Assembly: GCA_964546505.1 (NCBI GenBank)
Contig: CAZJJZ010000019.1
Location: 1 to 28,780, forward strand
From: CAZJJZ01 sp964546505
Lineage (GTDB): Bacteria; Patescibacteriota; Gracilibacteria; UBA1369
Direction of reading: 5' to 3'
Length of the DNA: 28,780 nt
The notes under the pieces are model-generated. The model ran no database searches, was not told the DNA's origin, and saw only the letters and a program-made list of their open reading frames with translations. A program made the position numbers and the translations under genes. Below are positions 8,527 to 16,331 of the stretch, piece after piece (positions within the stretch are counted from its first letter, which is position 1; every line of letters begins with the position of its first letter).

Positions 8527-9206
8527 TGTCAAATAAAGAATTACAAGAACAACGACTGTATAGAAAAAATTTGCGCAAAGAAATTTTGCGCAAATTGGTG
8601 CATTTATTGGAATTACCTCTATTGGTAATCTATACAGTCGTACGCTTTTACTTTGGTGAGCAGGTGGCGATGCTGTTCTTAACTACCGCTTTAATCATTC
8701 TTTTGGAAATAGAATACTTTCGGTTGGAATATAAGTTAAAGTTACCTGAAGTCATAGACATTCTGAAACATCATGAAAAAGATAATTTGACCGGTAGCAT
8801 TTTCTTTACCATGGCCAATATTATCTGCTTCGCCGCTTATGATTATAAAATTGCTCTACTGGCATTATTAATGACCGTGTTTGGAGACTTGTTTTCCGCT
8901 TTGGTGGGTAGATGGGTGGGGCGTACGCGGGTATACAAAAAGAAAACCTTGGAAGGTTTTACAGCCGGGCTGTTGGTAAATATACTAGTGGGTTATTTGG
9001 TATTACCCGCTGCAATTCCGGTATTTCTGGCGATGTCTTTTACTGCCAGTTTGGTGGAATTGTTTACGGGTAAATTGGATGACAATTTAACCGTTCCATT
9101 GGCCTCCGGCTTTGTGGGGCAAGTTTTGGTATATTTTATGGGTATTTCTTTAACTCAGTTTCCGGGACCTGGGATTGCTTGGATTATCAGCTTATTCCAC
9201 TTCTAA
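8526..9206 (+). CDS. Dolichol/phytol kinase-like CTP-dependent membrane enzyme (SEC59/VTE5/DGK1 family)
   Basis: A 226-residue multi-pass membrane protein with the family's cytidylyl/CTP-kinase signatures: GD at 120-121, VGRWVGR (127-133), KKKTLEG (138-144), Glu178 and DDNLTVPLASG (185-195). Relatives phosphorylate polyprenols, phytol or diacylglycerol with CTP. The substrate cannot be read from the sequence, but a polyprenol carrier lipid is plausible in a bacterium next to a glycosyltransferase. The ATG overlaps the upstream A2M stop codon by one base (TAATG), so translation is probably coupled. The 3' end overlaps the convergent glycosyltransferase by 15 bp. A link between carrier-lipid metabolism and the sigma/A2M sensor is inference from the operon. 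Confidence 0.85.
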   Translation: MSNKELQEQRLYRKNLRKEILRKLVHLLELPLLVIYTVVRFYFGEQVAMLFLTTALIILLEIEYFRLEYKLKLPEVIDILKHHEKDNLTGSIFFTMANIICFAAYDYKIALLALLMTVFGDLFSALVGRWVGRTRVYKKKTLEGFTAGLLVNILVGYLVLPAAIPVFLAMSFTASLVELFTGKLDDNLTVPLASGFVGQVLVYFMGISLTQFPGPGIAWIISLFHF

Positions 9207-10325
9207 TTTGCGAATTTCCGCCAAGAGCAGCTCTGCCGAGTTGCGCCAGGTGAATTTTTGTGAGCGCAAAAAACCCCTTTCAATCAACATATTGCGGATT
9301 TGTTGGCTTTCGATCAGGCTAATGATGGCATCAGCGATTTTGACTGAATTTCGCGGATCGATCAATAATCCCGCATCTCCTACCACTTCTGGTAAAGACG
9401 CCACATTGGAAGAAACCACAGGACAACCGCTAGCCATTGCTTCCAAAGGTGGTATACCAAAACCCTCATATAGCGAAGGGAAAACAAAAACCGAGGCCGC
9501 TTGATAAGTGTAATGCAGCTCATGGTCTTTCATATAACCAGGGAAAATTACATCATTTTCCAGCTGATATTGTTTGACCATTTGATCGATGTGTTTGTGC
9601 TGCCACCCCTTTTTGCCGACGATGACCAATTTATATTCCGGATATTTTCTCTTTACAATCACGAATGACTTGATGAGGTTGGCAAAGTTTTTACGCGGCT
9701 CCAGCGTACCTACTGCCAGCAAGAAATTGTCAGGCAAATTGAATCTTTGTTTGATTTCCTCCACTTGATCAGGATTGAAAGGCGTACGATAGAGGTCATT
9801 GGGAGCGCAAGGAATTTCAGTGATGAGCGCATTGGGCAAATGGATGATTTTTTTCAAATCTTGTGCCGTGTTTTCTGACACCACCAAAATCTGTGTAGCG
9901 TGTTTGGCAGCCTTTTTGAGCGTTAGTCTTTCAATAAAAACAGCTTTTTTATTGTGATTTTGAGGGAAAAGGAAAGCTACCAGATCATGTACAGTAATAA
10001 TTGTCCTGAGCCATTTGGGCTTGAAAGCCGGAATGATAAAACTGGTGGGAGCAAAATAAAGATCTGGCCGCTGTTGCTTGAGGTCTTGAAGTACAGCCCA
10101 ATGCCAAGCCAGGCCGGTTTTTTCCACGTGTTTGAATTGGACATTGGGATGCTCCGGAAAAGGATTTTGAGGATTACGGGAGTACAAGATGTATTGATNN
10201 NNNNNNNNNNNNNNNNNNNNNNTATTGGTGTCCAGCTCCAGCAAATTACTGACCAAACCATATGTGTAATAGCCTTTGCCGGTTTTTTGGCCGTCGGCAT
10301 GACTGATATCGATCGCAATTTTCAT
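9192..10325 (-). CDS. GT4-family glycosyltransferase (GT-B fold), interrupted by a scaffold gap
   Basis: A 377-residue retaining glycosyltransferase. The N-terminal Rossmann domain opens MKIAIDISHADGQKTGKGYY. The C-terminal donor-binding domain has VGTLEPRKNF, the helix-loop FPSLYEGFGIPP and the E-x7-E motif at 287-295, typical of GT4 enzymes using nucleotide sugars. It probably builds a surface polysaccharide or glycolipid. The donor and acceptor cannot be told. About nine residues (35-43) fall in the N run at 10199-10222. The frame continues across it, so the estimated gap size is probably a multiple of three or close. The ATG at 10325 faces a divergent promoter region shared with the next gene. 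Confidence 0.93.
   Translation of the reverse strand: MKIAIDISHADGQKTGKGYYTYGLVSNLLELDTNXXXXXXXXXQYILYSRNPQNPFPEHPNVQFKHVEKTGLAWHWAVLQDLKQQRPDLYFAPTSFIIPAFKPKWLRTIITVHDLVAFLFPQNHNKKAVFIERLTLKKAAKHATQILVVSENTAQDLKKIIHLPNALITEIPCAPNDLYRTPFNPDQVEEIKQRFNLPDNFLLAVGTLEPRKNFANLIKSFVIVKRKYPEYKLVIVGKKGWQHKHIDQMVKQYQLENDVIFPGYMKDHELHYTYQAASVFVFPSLYEGFGIPPLEAMASGCPVVSSNVASLPEVVGDAGLLIDPRNSVKIADAIISLIESQQIRNMLIERGFLRSQKFTWRNSAELLLAEIRKLEVE
10199..10222. other. Assembly gap (24 Ns)
   Basis: 24 unresolved bases inside the glycosyltransferase gene. They show that the window is scaffolded from at least two contigs. Confidence 1.
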
Positions 10326-10349
10326 GTTTTGTGCAAATTTAGTGACGGT

Positions 10350-10378
10350 ATATTAATCGATTTTTGGTGATTTGTCAC
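10350..10378 (-). promoter_or_regulatory. Possible promoter of the glycosyltransferase
   Basis: On the minus strand, GTGACA (10378-10373) and TAATAT (10355-10350) are 17 bp apart. The ATG is 25 bp downstream. The -35 is a 5/6 match, the -10 a 4/6 match. Confidence 0.4.
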
Positions 10379-10389
10379 GTCAGCTGGTA

Positions 10390-10418
10390 TTGCCAGTCGG
10401 TAAGCCATGCTTTATAGT
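10390..10418 (+). promoter_or_regulatory. Sigma-70 promoter of the membrane protein operon
   Basis: TTGCCA (10390-10395), 17 bp, TATAGT (10413-10418): 5/6 at each box with ideal spacing. Transcription would begin near 10425, which excludes the TTG at 10372 and points to ATG 10456 as the start. Confidence 0.7.
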
Positions 10419-10455
10419 GAATTTGGCGAGGTGGAAAGTTATTAATGCAAAAAAA

Positions 10456-11199
10456 ATGGCAAAAAGCGCACAACAATTTTGGTTACAGTTGTCTTGGGAT
10501 CACCGTCTGGGTATGGGTGGTTCTATTTTAGCGATTATAGGGGCTTTTTTGCCTTGGTATAGCGATTTGGATCTATTACGAACCGGGGATGTGTTTAGTG
10601 GAGTAACTGGTCCTTTGTATTTTTTGGGTTATTCTTTGGTAGTTTTGGCTTTGGCTAGTTTGGCTATGAATTTGGGGTCAATTCTCAATTTTTCTCTTTT
10701 CGGCAAACGAATTAAAGCTTTGCCGGTAGGAAAGACCCAGATGATACTGGCCAGCATTTCGATGTATTTGATTATTGCAATCAATACTGTCTTTTTTAGT
10801 CCACAATTTGGATTGAATATTTTGTCCAAACAAGCTCAATTTGGCAGCGCTGTGAGCATGGCAGGTACTTTGGGCATGTTGGTGGGTGGTTATTTGCATT
10901 TTCGCAAATCTCGTTTGCATGCACGAGCCGTGGCCAAACAGGCCGAAGTACCACAAGAAACTGTTGAAATTACTGTACAGACTATTCCGGAAAGAGCACA
11001 TGCCGGTGTGGAAACCAAAACTACCGAAAGAACAATGACTAAAACCCCTGAAAAAAGCAAAACCGACGCCGCTAAATATTACGACAATATGAAACTAATG
11101 ATGGAAAGAGATTCCAGAAGAGCTTCACCTGGCGCGTCTGGAGAAAAAAGTCTACAGGATAAGGTTGTACCGAATAGCTGGTATCGCCCGGGAAAATAA
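10456..11199 (+). CDS. Four-helix membrane protein of unknown function
   Basis: Not recognised. With the ATG at 10456 chosen from the upstream promoter, it has 247 residues. Four hydrophobic segments lie at about 18-35 (GGSILAIIGAFLPWYS), 53-77, 94-115 and 128-148. A hydrophilic tail of about 100 residues, rich in Lys, Arg, Thr and Glu, follows and probably faces the cytoplasm. No catalytic motif is visible. The next gene begins 9 bp after its stop, so the two form an operon. Confidence 0.75.
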   Translation: MAKSAQQFWLQLSWDHRLGMGGSILAIIGAFLPWYSDLDLLRTGDVFSGVTGPLYFLGYSLVVLALASLAMNLGSILNFSLFGKRIKALPVGKTQMILASISMYLIIAINTVFFSPQFGLNILSKQAQFGSAVSMAGTLGMLVGGYLHFRKSRLHARAVAKQAEVPQETVEITVQTIPERAHAGVETKTTERTMTKTPEKSKTDAAKYYDNMKLMMERDSRRASPGASGEKSLQDKVVPNSWYRPGK

Positions 11200-11208
11200 T
11201 ATTAATAT

Positions 11209-11592
11209 ATGCAAAAGAGATCTAGAAATTTTGGCCGTGCCGACCGTATACGCAAAAGCATTATGGGTTCCAAAAGTGGAGCTACAGCTGAACCGATGCC
11301 GGAAGGTTTGGTATTTTATTGTAAAACTTGCGAACGCTTAATCGATTTGAAACCAAAAACTTTTGACTTTACTGTTCCTAAAGAGTTGTGTGGCTTAGGC
11401 GAGGGTAGAAATGAAGCAGCCAGGGACGACGAGGAGGAGGAAAAAGACGGGCGCAGACGCAGGGAAAGGACATGCGAAATTGTCTACGGCACTGAGCGCA
11501 GCATTAAGCAATACTACAAAATAAAAGATGATCGTTTTGATAAAGAGCGTTTGGAGGCCGAGGAGAAGACCAGAAGAGCAGAAAAGCTCTAG
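11209..11592 (+). CDS. Small Cys4 protein, possible zinc ribbon with charged insert
   Basis: Not recognised by name. It has 127 residues. The basic N-terminus (residues 1-20) is followed by PEGLVFYCKTCERLID, giving C38-x2-C41, and later C61 and C89. The pattern would suit a zinc ribbon whose second knuckle is split by an acidic then basic run (DDEEEEKDGRRRRER, 73-87). After C89 comes EIVYGTERSIKQYYKI and a charged, probably helical tail. The conserved look of the segments flanking the charged run suggests the run is an insertion or a degenerate piece of the fold. It probably binds nucleic acid or protein. This is inference from composition. It is co-transcribed with the membrane protein upstream. 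Confidence 0.7.
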   Translation: MQKRSRNFGRADRIRKSIMGSKSGATAEPMPEGLVFYCKTCERLIDLKPKTFDFTVPKELCGLGEGRNEAARDDEEEEKDGRRRRERTCEIVYGTERSIKQYYKIKDDRFDKERLEAEEKTRRAEKL

Positions 11593-11673
11593 TGCTGAAA
11601 TTGTAGCGCGAATTTTTGGGATATTTGCTAGCTTCTAACTCTGTTTGCGCGGTTGTGTCTTTTGACAAGATGT

Positions 11674-13902
11674 TTATTCAATTTTACGCAGTGGAGCAAC
11701 GGAAAGAGCCAGTTTTTTGATGCCGTATTTTTTGGATTTGAAACAAATTGTCGCTACTCCGCCCTGCAATGAAATGACTGTTCCTTCTCCAAAAGTGTCG
11801 TGCAGCACTCGGTCGCCATCCCGCAAATTTCCTTGCTGGCGTTGAACTGTCAGCAACTTGTCCTGTTCTGGAGCTGGTTTTGATGTTGCTTGATGATAAA
11901 TCAGACCCTGATCGGTCTCCTCTGGAATTGGTCGGAAAAAGCGAGACTCCTGCATGTTTAGGCTGACTTTGCCACTTGGTAAAGCGTCGAACAAATCCTG
12001 CGGAATTTCCTGGATGAATTGTGAAGGTGGATTGGATTGAGATTCTCCGTAAAGCAAACGGTTACGGGTGTGCAGTAAAAATAATTTATCTTTGGCACGG
12101 GTAAGAGCTACGTACATTAAGCGACGCTCTTCTTCCAATTCATCACGCTCCAGAAGACTGCGGGAGTGAGGAAAAATGCCATCTTCCAAACCAATCAAAA
12201 ATACTACAGAGAATTCCAAACCTTTGGCTGAATGCACTGTCATCAAAGTTACTGAGTCCTCCTGTTCGTCCAGATTATCGACGTCAGCAATCAAGGCTAC
12301 TTCCTCCAGAAAGACGCTTAATGATTCGCCGGGATTTAATTTGTCGTATTTGGAAGCCACGGAAATCAATTCATAGACGTTTTGCAAGCGAGACTCCCCT
12401 TCTGGGGTGCCATCATCGAGAAATTTCTTATAACCGCTGAGCTCCAGCAGGTGTTTGATGAGCGGCGCGGCGGGATAACTACGGTTGAGAGTTTTTAATT
12501 GAGCGATTAATTGGACGAAGTGTTGAAGTGCCAGACTGGCTGCGCCGCGTAATTCCTCTATCTTTTCCAAATCTTTCAAAGCCTGCCAAAAGGAAATGTT
12601 TTCTCGAACAGCATATCTTTGAATTGTTTCGATGGTTTTTTCGCCTATTTTGCGAGCTGGAACATTGATGATACGTAGCAAGCTAACTGTATCGCTGGGG
12701 TTATTGATGAGACGTAAATAACTTAACAAATCTTTAATTTCTTTGCGTTCATAGAATTTAATTCCCCCCACTATTTTGTAAGGAATGCCAAATTTAAGCA
12801 TGGCTTCTTCCACTACACGCGACTGCGCATCGGTACGATACAAGATGACACAATCCCGATAAGATTTCTCTCCTTCAGCACGTCGGATTTTGAGAATATT
12901 TTCCGCTACAAATTCTCCTTCTTCCCTTTCTGTCGGTAAAGAGATTTGTGTAATCTTTTCTCCTTCTTGCCGCTCTGTCCATAAAGTTTTTTCTTTGCGT
13001 CGGGTGTTTTTTTCAATAACTGCTTGTGCCGCGCGGAGAATAATGGGAGAAGAACGATAATTCTGTTCCAGGTAAATGACTTTGGCATCAGGATAGTCTT
13101 TTTCGAAATCTAAGATATTCTGAATGTTGGCGCCTCTGAAAGCATAAATGGACTGATCTGAGTCACCAATGACACAGAGATTGCGGTATTTTTTGGCCAG
13201 TAAATTGGTCAAAACGTATTGAGCGTGATTAGTATCCTGATATTCGTCCACACAAATATAGCGAAAGTGTTCTTGATAATGTTCCAAAATAGCGGGATGA
13301 GTTTGAAATAACTCCACGGTTTTCATGATAATATCGTCAAAATCCAGAGCGGAAGCTTTTTCTAATTCTCTCTGATAGCGAACATAAGCAATAGAAACTT
13401 TTTCGGTAAAATAATTGTTGGCGTATCGACGGTATTCTTCCGGACTGAGTAATTGATTTTTGGCTCCTGAAATAAAGGTCAAAACCGCTCTGGGATTAAC
13501 TTTTTTGGTATCTATCTGCAGCTCCTCCATAATGCGCTTCATGAGGATTTGCTGGTCGGTGGTGTCGTAAATTGAGAAAGAATTGGCGTACCCCAGCTGG
13601 TGAATATGTTTGCGCAAAAGACGAACACAAATGGAATGAAATGTGCCGACAAAAGGTAATTCCAGACTGTGCTGTTGTAATAACTTGGCTATTCTGGACT
13701 TCATCTCATTGGCGGCTTTATTGGTAAAGGTGACCGCCAGAATATTCCAAGGATTGACTTGGTGGTGTTCGATCAAGTAGGCTATTCGTGTAGTGAGTGC
13801 TTTGGTTTTGCCAGAACCGGCGCCCGCCAAGATGAGCAGCGGCCCCTGGTGAACCAAAACCGCCTCCTGTTGCATTGGGTTGAGGCTGGAAAGTAAGTCC
13901 AT
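11674..13902 (-). CDS. pcrA: UvrD/PcrA-type superfamily 1 DNA helicase
   Basis: A 742-residue 3'-5' DNA helicase used in nucleotide excision and mismatch repair and in clearing protein-DNA roadblocks. All SF1A motifs are present: the Q-motif region LNPMQQEAV, Walker A AGAGSGKT (26-33), Walker B VDEYQDTN, motif III GDSDQSIYAFRGA, motif IV QNYRS, motif V TVHSAKGLEFSVVFL and motif VI VALTRAKD. The C-terminal end (GDRVLHDTFGEGTVISLQGG) is the Tudor-like domain by which PcrA and UvrD contact RNA polymerase. The length is normal. It has no close operon partner. It converges with the small Cys4 gene across 81 bp in which I see no clear terminator. pcrA and uvrD cannot be separated from sequence alone. 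Confidence 0.96.
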   Translation of the reverse strand: MDLLSSLNPMQQEAVLVHQGPLLILAGAGSGKTKALTTRIAYLIEHHQVNPWNILAVTFTNKAANEMKSRIAKLLQQHSLELPFVGTFHSICVRLLRKHIHQLGYANSFSIYDTTDQQILMKRIMEELQIDTKKVNPRAVLTFISGAKNQLLSPEEYRRYANNYFTEKVSIAYVRYQRELEKASALDFDDIIMKTVELFQTHPAILEHYQEHFRYICVDEYQDTNHAQYVLTNLLAKKYRNLCVIGDSDQSIYAFRGANIQNILDFEKDYPDAKVIYLEQNYRSSPIILRAAQAVIEKNTRRKEKTLWTERQEGEKITQISLPTEREEGEFVAENILKIRRAEGEKSYRDCVILYRTDAQSRVVEEAMLKFGIPYKIVGGIKFYERKEIKDLLSYLRLINNPSDTVSLLRIINVPARKIGEKTIETIQRYAVRENISFWQALKDLEKIEELRGAASLALQHFVQLIAQLKTLNRSYPAAPLIKHLLELSGYKKFLDDGTPEGESRLQNVYELISVASKYDKLNPGESLSVFLEEVALIADVDNLDEQEDSVTLMTVHSAKGLEFSVVFLIGLEDGIFPHSRSLLERDELEEERRLMYVALTRAKDKLFLLHTRNRLLYGESQSNPPSQFIQEIPQDLFDALPSGKVSLNMQESRFFRPIPEETDQGLIYHQATSKPAPEQDKLLTVQRQQGNLRDGDRVLHDTFGEGTVISLQGGVATICFKSKKYGIKKLALSVAPLRKIE

Positions 13903-13926
13903 AAATTACATTTTTTTCGATTACCT

Positions 13927-14229
13927 ATGAAACATATCGAAAATAACTTACCGGAGCAAGGTGTTGTGACGGGAAAATTTCAAATAGCACCTCCGACTAT
14001 TCAAACTTTTCGAAGCCTTTCCAGAAAATTTCATGTTCCCTGTCCAAAACCACCCGCATTAAAAGGTTTGAAAAATAGACCTCATACTAATGCTTGGCAG
14101 ATTGTACAAAGCCAAGTGAAAAGAGCTATAGATCAGCTCTTATTGACCATCTTTACCAAACTACCTGAACCGGAGTGCCCACTTCCGCGAACTCGAAAAC
14201 CCAATTCGCATCGGCAGGAAGCAGTCTGA
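13927..14229 (+). CDS. Doubtful small ORF, 100 residues
   Basis: Not recognised. It starts 24 bp from the divergent helicase start and its last 77 bp run antisense into the end of the L,D-transpeptidase gene, so its C-terminus is dictated by that gene. It is Pro/Lys/Arg-rich and has no membrane segment or known motif. It fills an otherwise empty 250-bp stretch (13903-14152), the only reason to list it. It would be the only gene here to end in TGA, which counts against it. Confidence 0.25.
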   Translation: MKHIENNLPEQGVVTGKFQIAPPTIQTFRSLSRKFHVPCPKPPALKGLKNRPHTNAWQIVQSQVKRAIDQLLLTIFTKLPEPECPLPRTRKPNSHRQEAV

Positions 14230-15169
14230 TACAACCATGACTACGTCTGGTACCAATATGATTAAGAGCCTCACGCCAATAGACACCTCGATCATTAGCC
14301 AGGCTTGGTAAGGCGTGAATACCGTAGCCGCCTTTGCGGAACTGCATAAATTTTGGCATGATATAGTGTGGATAACTGCTACCTACCCGCACTTCTTGTT
14401 TAAATTGAATTTTGTGGTTGCCAACTGGCGTTGGGTGGGAGTTGGTGCCGGTGGATACTGGAAATTTTTTGATTTCAAGATCCCCTTGGTAGACATACAT
14501 TTTTTGTTCTGATAAATCGACTTTAATTTTCTTTTCACCTGTAAATCTAGGATCTAGTAAGTTGATTGATAACTTCAAATTTTTGCTCACTTCCAACTTG
14601 GCAGGATCGTATTCGGGTTTGCCAACTTGAAAGAGTAAGGGAATTTCAGAATTATCGGTGAACCAGGTTTTGCCTTCAGCAACAGGCTTGAGGTATTCGC
14701 GATAAATACCGGGTTGTTCGGGCGCGTGCATTTGAAAAGTAAATTCCGCTGACTGTCCACTAGACACTTGTGGAGTAGACATTTTAATGCGATTGCCTTG
14801 TTGCCAATTGGTCTGGCCAAAGACTCCCGGGGCAAAGAAGACACTTTGTCTGTCCCTCTGATGTTCTGTACCTAAATATACTTTAACAGGACAAGAACTG
14901 GCATCATTATACCAGGTTTGATTACCAATGTTTCTTAACTTAATGGTGACAGCAAATAGTTCATTGGGTTGCACCTGGGTAGGAGCGATGATTTGTTCGA
15001 TTTTGGCAGAGTAGACAGCCTGACCAGTGGTGTTGTCTACAGAATTTAGGCAAAGATTGGCTTGATTATCGAGGATTGTCTTGGTATCGACAGTAGTAGA
15101 GGCTTGTCCATAGACTAGACAAGGTAGTGACAGTAAGGATAAAGCCAGTAGAAAGTGCCTGTTTTTCAT
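14153..15169 (-). CDS. Secreted L,D-transpeptidase (YkuD) with N-terminal Ig-like domain
   Basis: This protein makes 3-3 peptidoglycan cross-links or attaches proteins to the wall, acting outside the membrane. A signal peptide covers residues 1-21 (hydrophobic core LLALSLLSLPCLVYG). An Ig-like beta-sandwich lies at about 58-183 with the LRNIGNQTW pattern, reminiscent of NBR1-type or CARDB-like domains. The YkuD catalytic domain is about 212-338, with H285 and SHGC at 310-313 (catalytic Cys313). The length of 338 suits a two-domain enzyme. It has its own strong promoter, divergent from the next gene. The Ig-like domain may bind wall polymer or position the enzyme, which is inference. Confidence 0.93.
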   Translation of the reverse strand: MKNRHFLLALSLLSLPCLVYGQASTTVDTKTILDNQANLCLNSVDNTTGQAVYSAKIEQIIAPTQVQPNELFAVTIKLRNIGNQTWYNDASSCPVKVYLGTEHQRDRQSVFFAPGVFGQTNWQQGNRIKMSTPQVSSGQSAEFTFQMHAPEQPGIYREYLKPVAEGKTWFTDNSEIPLLFQVGKPEYDPAKLEVSKNLKLSINLLDPRFTGEKKIKVDLSEQKMYVYQGDLEIKKFPVSTGTNSHPTPVGNHKIQFKQEVRVGSSYPHYIMPKFMQFRKGGYGIHALPSLANDRGVYWREALNHIGTRRSHGCIRLLPADANWVFEFAEVGTPVQVVW

Positions 15170-15206
15170 AGTTTGGGTTGTTGTATATTTATGTAAACAT
15201 CTTTTG

Positions 15207-15235
15207 ATTATACATGATTACTTGACTTTTCGCAA
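15207..15235 (-). promoter_or_regulatory. Promoter of the L,D-transpeptidase
   Basis: Minus strand TTGCGA (15235-15230), 17 bp, TATAAT (15212-15207). The -10 is perfect, the -35 a 4/6 match. The ATG is 37 bp beyond the -10. It overlaps the divergent plus-strand promoter. Confidence 0.7.
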
Positions 15236-15249
15236 TTATGTTTTAAAAT
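15222..15249 (+). promoter_or_regulatory. Promoter of the unknown 179-residue protein
   Basis: TTGACT (15222-15227), 16 bp, TAAAAT (15244-15249), 5/6 at each box. Transcription would begin near 15256, after the in-frame ATG at 15248, so translation should start at ATG 15278. Confidence 0.6.
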
Positions 15250-15277
15250 GCGGCTCAATATTTTATATTTCGTAGAA

Positions 15278-15817
15278 ATGTCAGCATCTAAGGTAATTAG
15301 GCTTCCCGACTTGTTTGAACGTTATCAAGATAAAGATCCACTAGAGCCAAAACAAATGCCGATTGTTTTTGACGCGACAGGCATCCCAAACAATCCTCTG
15401 TCTATTTCCAAAGTTTTCTACCATGCCTATGAGCATGAATTTTCGCAGGGAAGAATTCAAAAAGCAGCCAATTTACTGATTCAGAAAAGGATACAATGTG
15501 GAAGAGAAGGTTGTAGGTATCGTGTGAGCTCCATTATTGATTTATTACCTCACACCTTGGAAATTTCGGACAGAAATGACGAGGGGGCAGTAGCAGAAGA
15601 CGATTCAGTGCAAATAAATATTATCTACCTAAATCAGAAAATGAGGGAGTCCCTGTTAAATACTTTGCCTATGGGCACGGTGGCAATTTGCTGGCATGAC
15701 TTTTTTGATGAAATAAAAGCAAAAACATTAATCGAAAATCTGGAAAAATACCGCTTTGAGATACAGGGTAAACAAGCGCAAATATTACCAATTAGGGGTT
15801 GGAAAGCTAGGAGTTAG
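15278..15817 (+). CDS. Protein of unknown function, 179 residues
   Basis: Not recognised. The start at ATG 15278 (MSASKVIRLPDLFERY) is chosen because the promoter would leave the ATG at 15248 untranscribed. The protein is soluble, with no signal peptide or membrane helix. It holds a short Cys pair (CGREGC) in the middle, an acidic loop (DRNDEGAVAEDD) and a predicted mixed alpha/beta C-terminal half. No enzyme motif is visible. Its last 11 bp overlap the end of the convergent nrdR gene. Confidence 0.7.
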   Translation: MSASKVIRLPDLFERYQDKDPLEPKQMPIVFDATGIPNNPLSISKVFYHAYEHEFSQGRIQKAANLLIQKRIQCGREGCRYRVSSIIDLLPHTLEISDRNDEGAVAEDDSVQINIIYLNQKMRESLLNTLPMGTVAICWHDFFDEIKAKTLIENLEKYRFEIQGKQAQILPIRGWKARS

Positions 15818-16277
15818 TTGGCTTGGTGGCGTTGCTATGCATTTTGATCAACTCGTTTTTGAAGGTTTCCAAATCTTTGAATTGTTTATAGACACTGGCA
15901 AAACGAATATAGGCGATTTCATCAATTTCTTTTAAGCCGGTCAGCACGTCTTCACCCACTTGGATAGAGGAAATTTCTTTTCCCATGCCACTCCATTTTT
16001 CCTCCAATTTATCAACCATGGTAGAAATCATTTCTTCTGTGATTGGCCGCTTACCACATGCCTTCCAAATACCATCGATTAGCTTTTTACGATTGTAAAG
16101 CTCACGAGATTCGTCCTTCTTAATGACCAAAAAGTTGGCAAACTCCACCCTTTCGAAGGTAGTAAAACGAAAATTACATTTTTCGCATTCTCGACGTCGA
16201 CGGATTTCTTTTCTTTCATTGGTTTCTCTGGAATCCAGAACCCGTGTATCATTGTATTTGCATTTTGGACAAATCAT
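15807..16277 (-). CDS. nrdR: NrdR transcriptional repressor of ribonucleotide reductase
   Basis: A 156-residue regulator that represses ribonucleotide reductase genes when (d)ATP binds. The N-terminal zinc ribbon has C3, C6, C31 and C34 (MICPKCKYNDTRVLDSRE and RRRRECEKCNFRFTTFERVE). The ATP-cone follows at about residues 49-139 (VIKKDESRELYNRKKLIDGI). The length and motifs are standard. No ribonucleotide reductase gene is in the window. The gene is divergent from xer across about 50 bp and the two share a promoter region. Confidence 0.97.
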   Translation of the reverse strand: MICPKCKYNDTRVLDSRETNERKEIRRRRECEKCNFRFTTFERVEFANFLVIKKDESRELYNRKKLIDGIWKACGKRPITEEMISTMVDKLEEKWSGMGKEISSIQVGEDVLTGLKEIDEIAYIRFASVYKQFKDLETFKNELIKMHSNATKPTNS

Positions 16278-16280
16278 AAT

Positions 16281-16309
16281 TTGTTGATTGATGTCAAATT
16301 AAGTATAAT
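16281..16309 (+). promoter_or_regulatory. Promoter of xer-ftsE
   Basis: TTGTTG (16281-16286), 17 bp, TATAAT (16304-16309). The -10 is perfect. Transcription would start near 16316, which excludes the in-frame ATG at 16281 and supports ATG 16332. Confidence 0.6.
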
Positions 16310-16330
16310 CGGCTTAGCTCAAAATACAAA
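16302..16330 (-). promoter_or_regulatory. Possible nrdR promoter
   Basis: Minus strand TTTGTA (16330-16325), 17 bp, TATACT (16307-16302). Its -10 overlaps the xer -10 on the other strand, so the two polymerases would compete. Confidence 0.3.
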
Positions 16331-16331
16331 A

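Noticed and set aside
10372..10455. TTG start extending the four-helix membrane protein by 28 residues
   Set aside because: A good promoter (10390-10418) lies within this stretch, so it would not be transcribed. The extension also resembles no leader.
15248..15277. Upstream ATG for the unknown protein
   Set aside because: It overlaps the -10 box of its own promoter.
16292..16297. Perfect TTGACA on the minus strand before nrdR
   Set aside because: The matching -10 would fall inside nrdR, and no such box is there.
16281..16331. Upstream start for the Xer recombinase
   Set aside because: It coincides with the promoter, and the family start fits ATG 16332.
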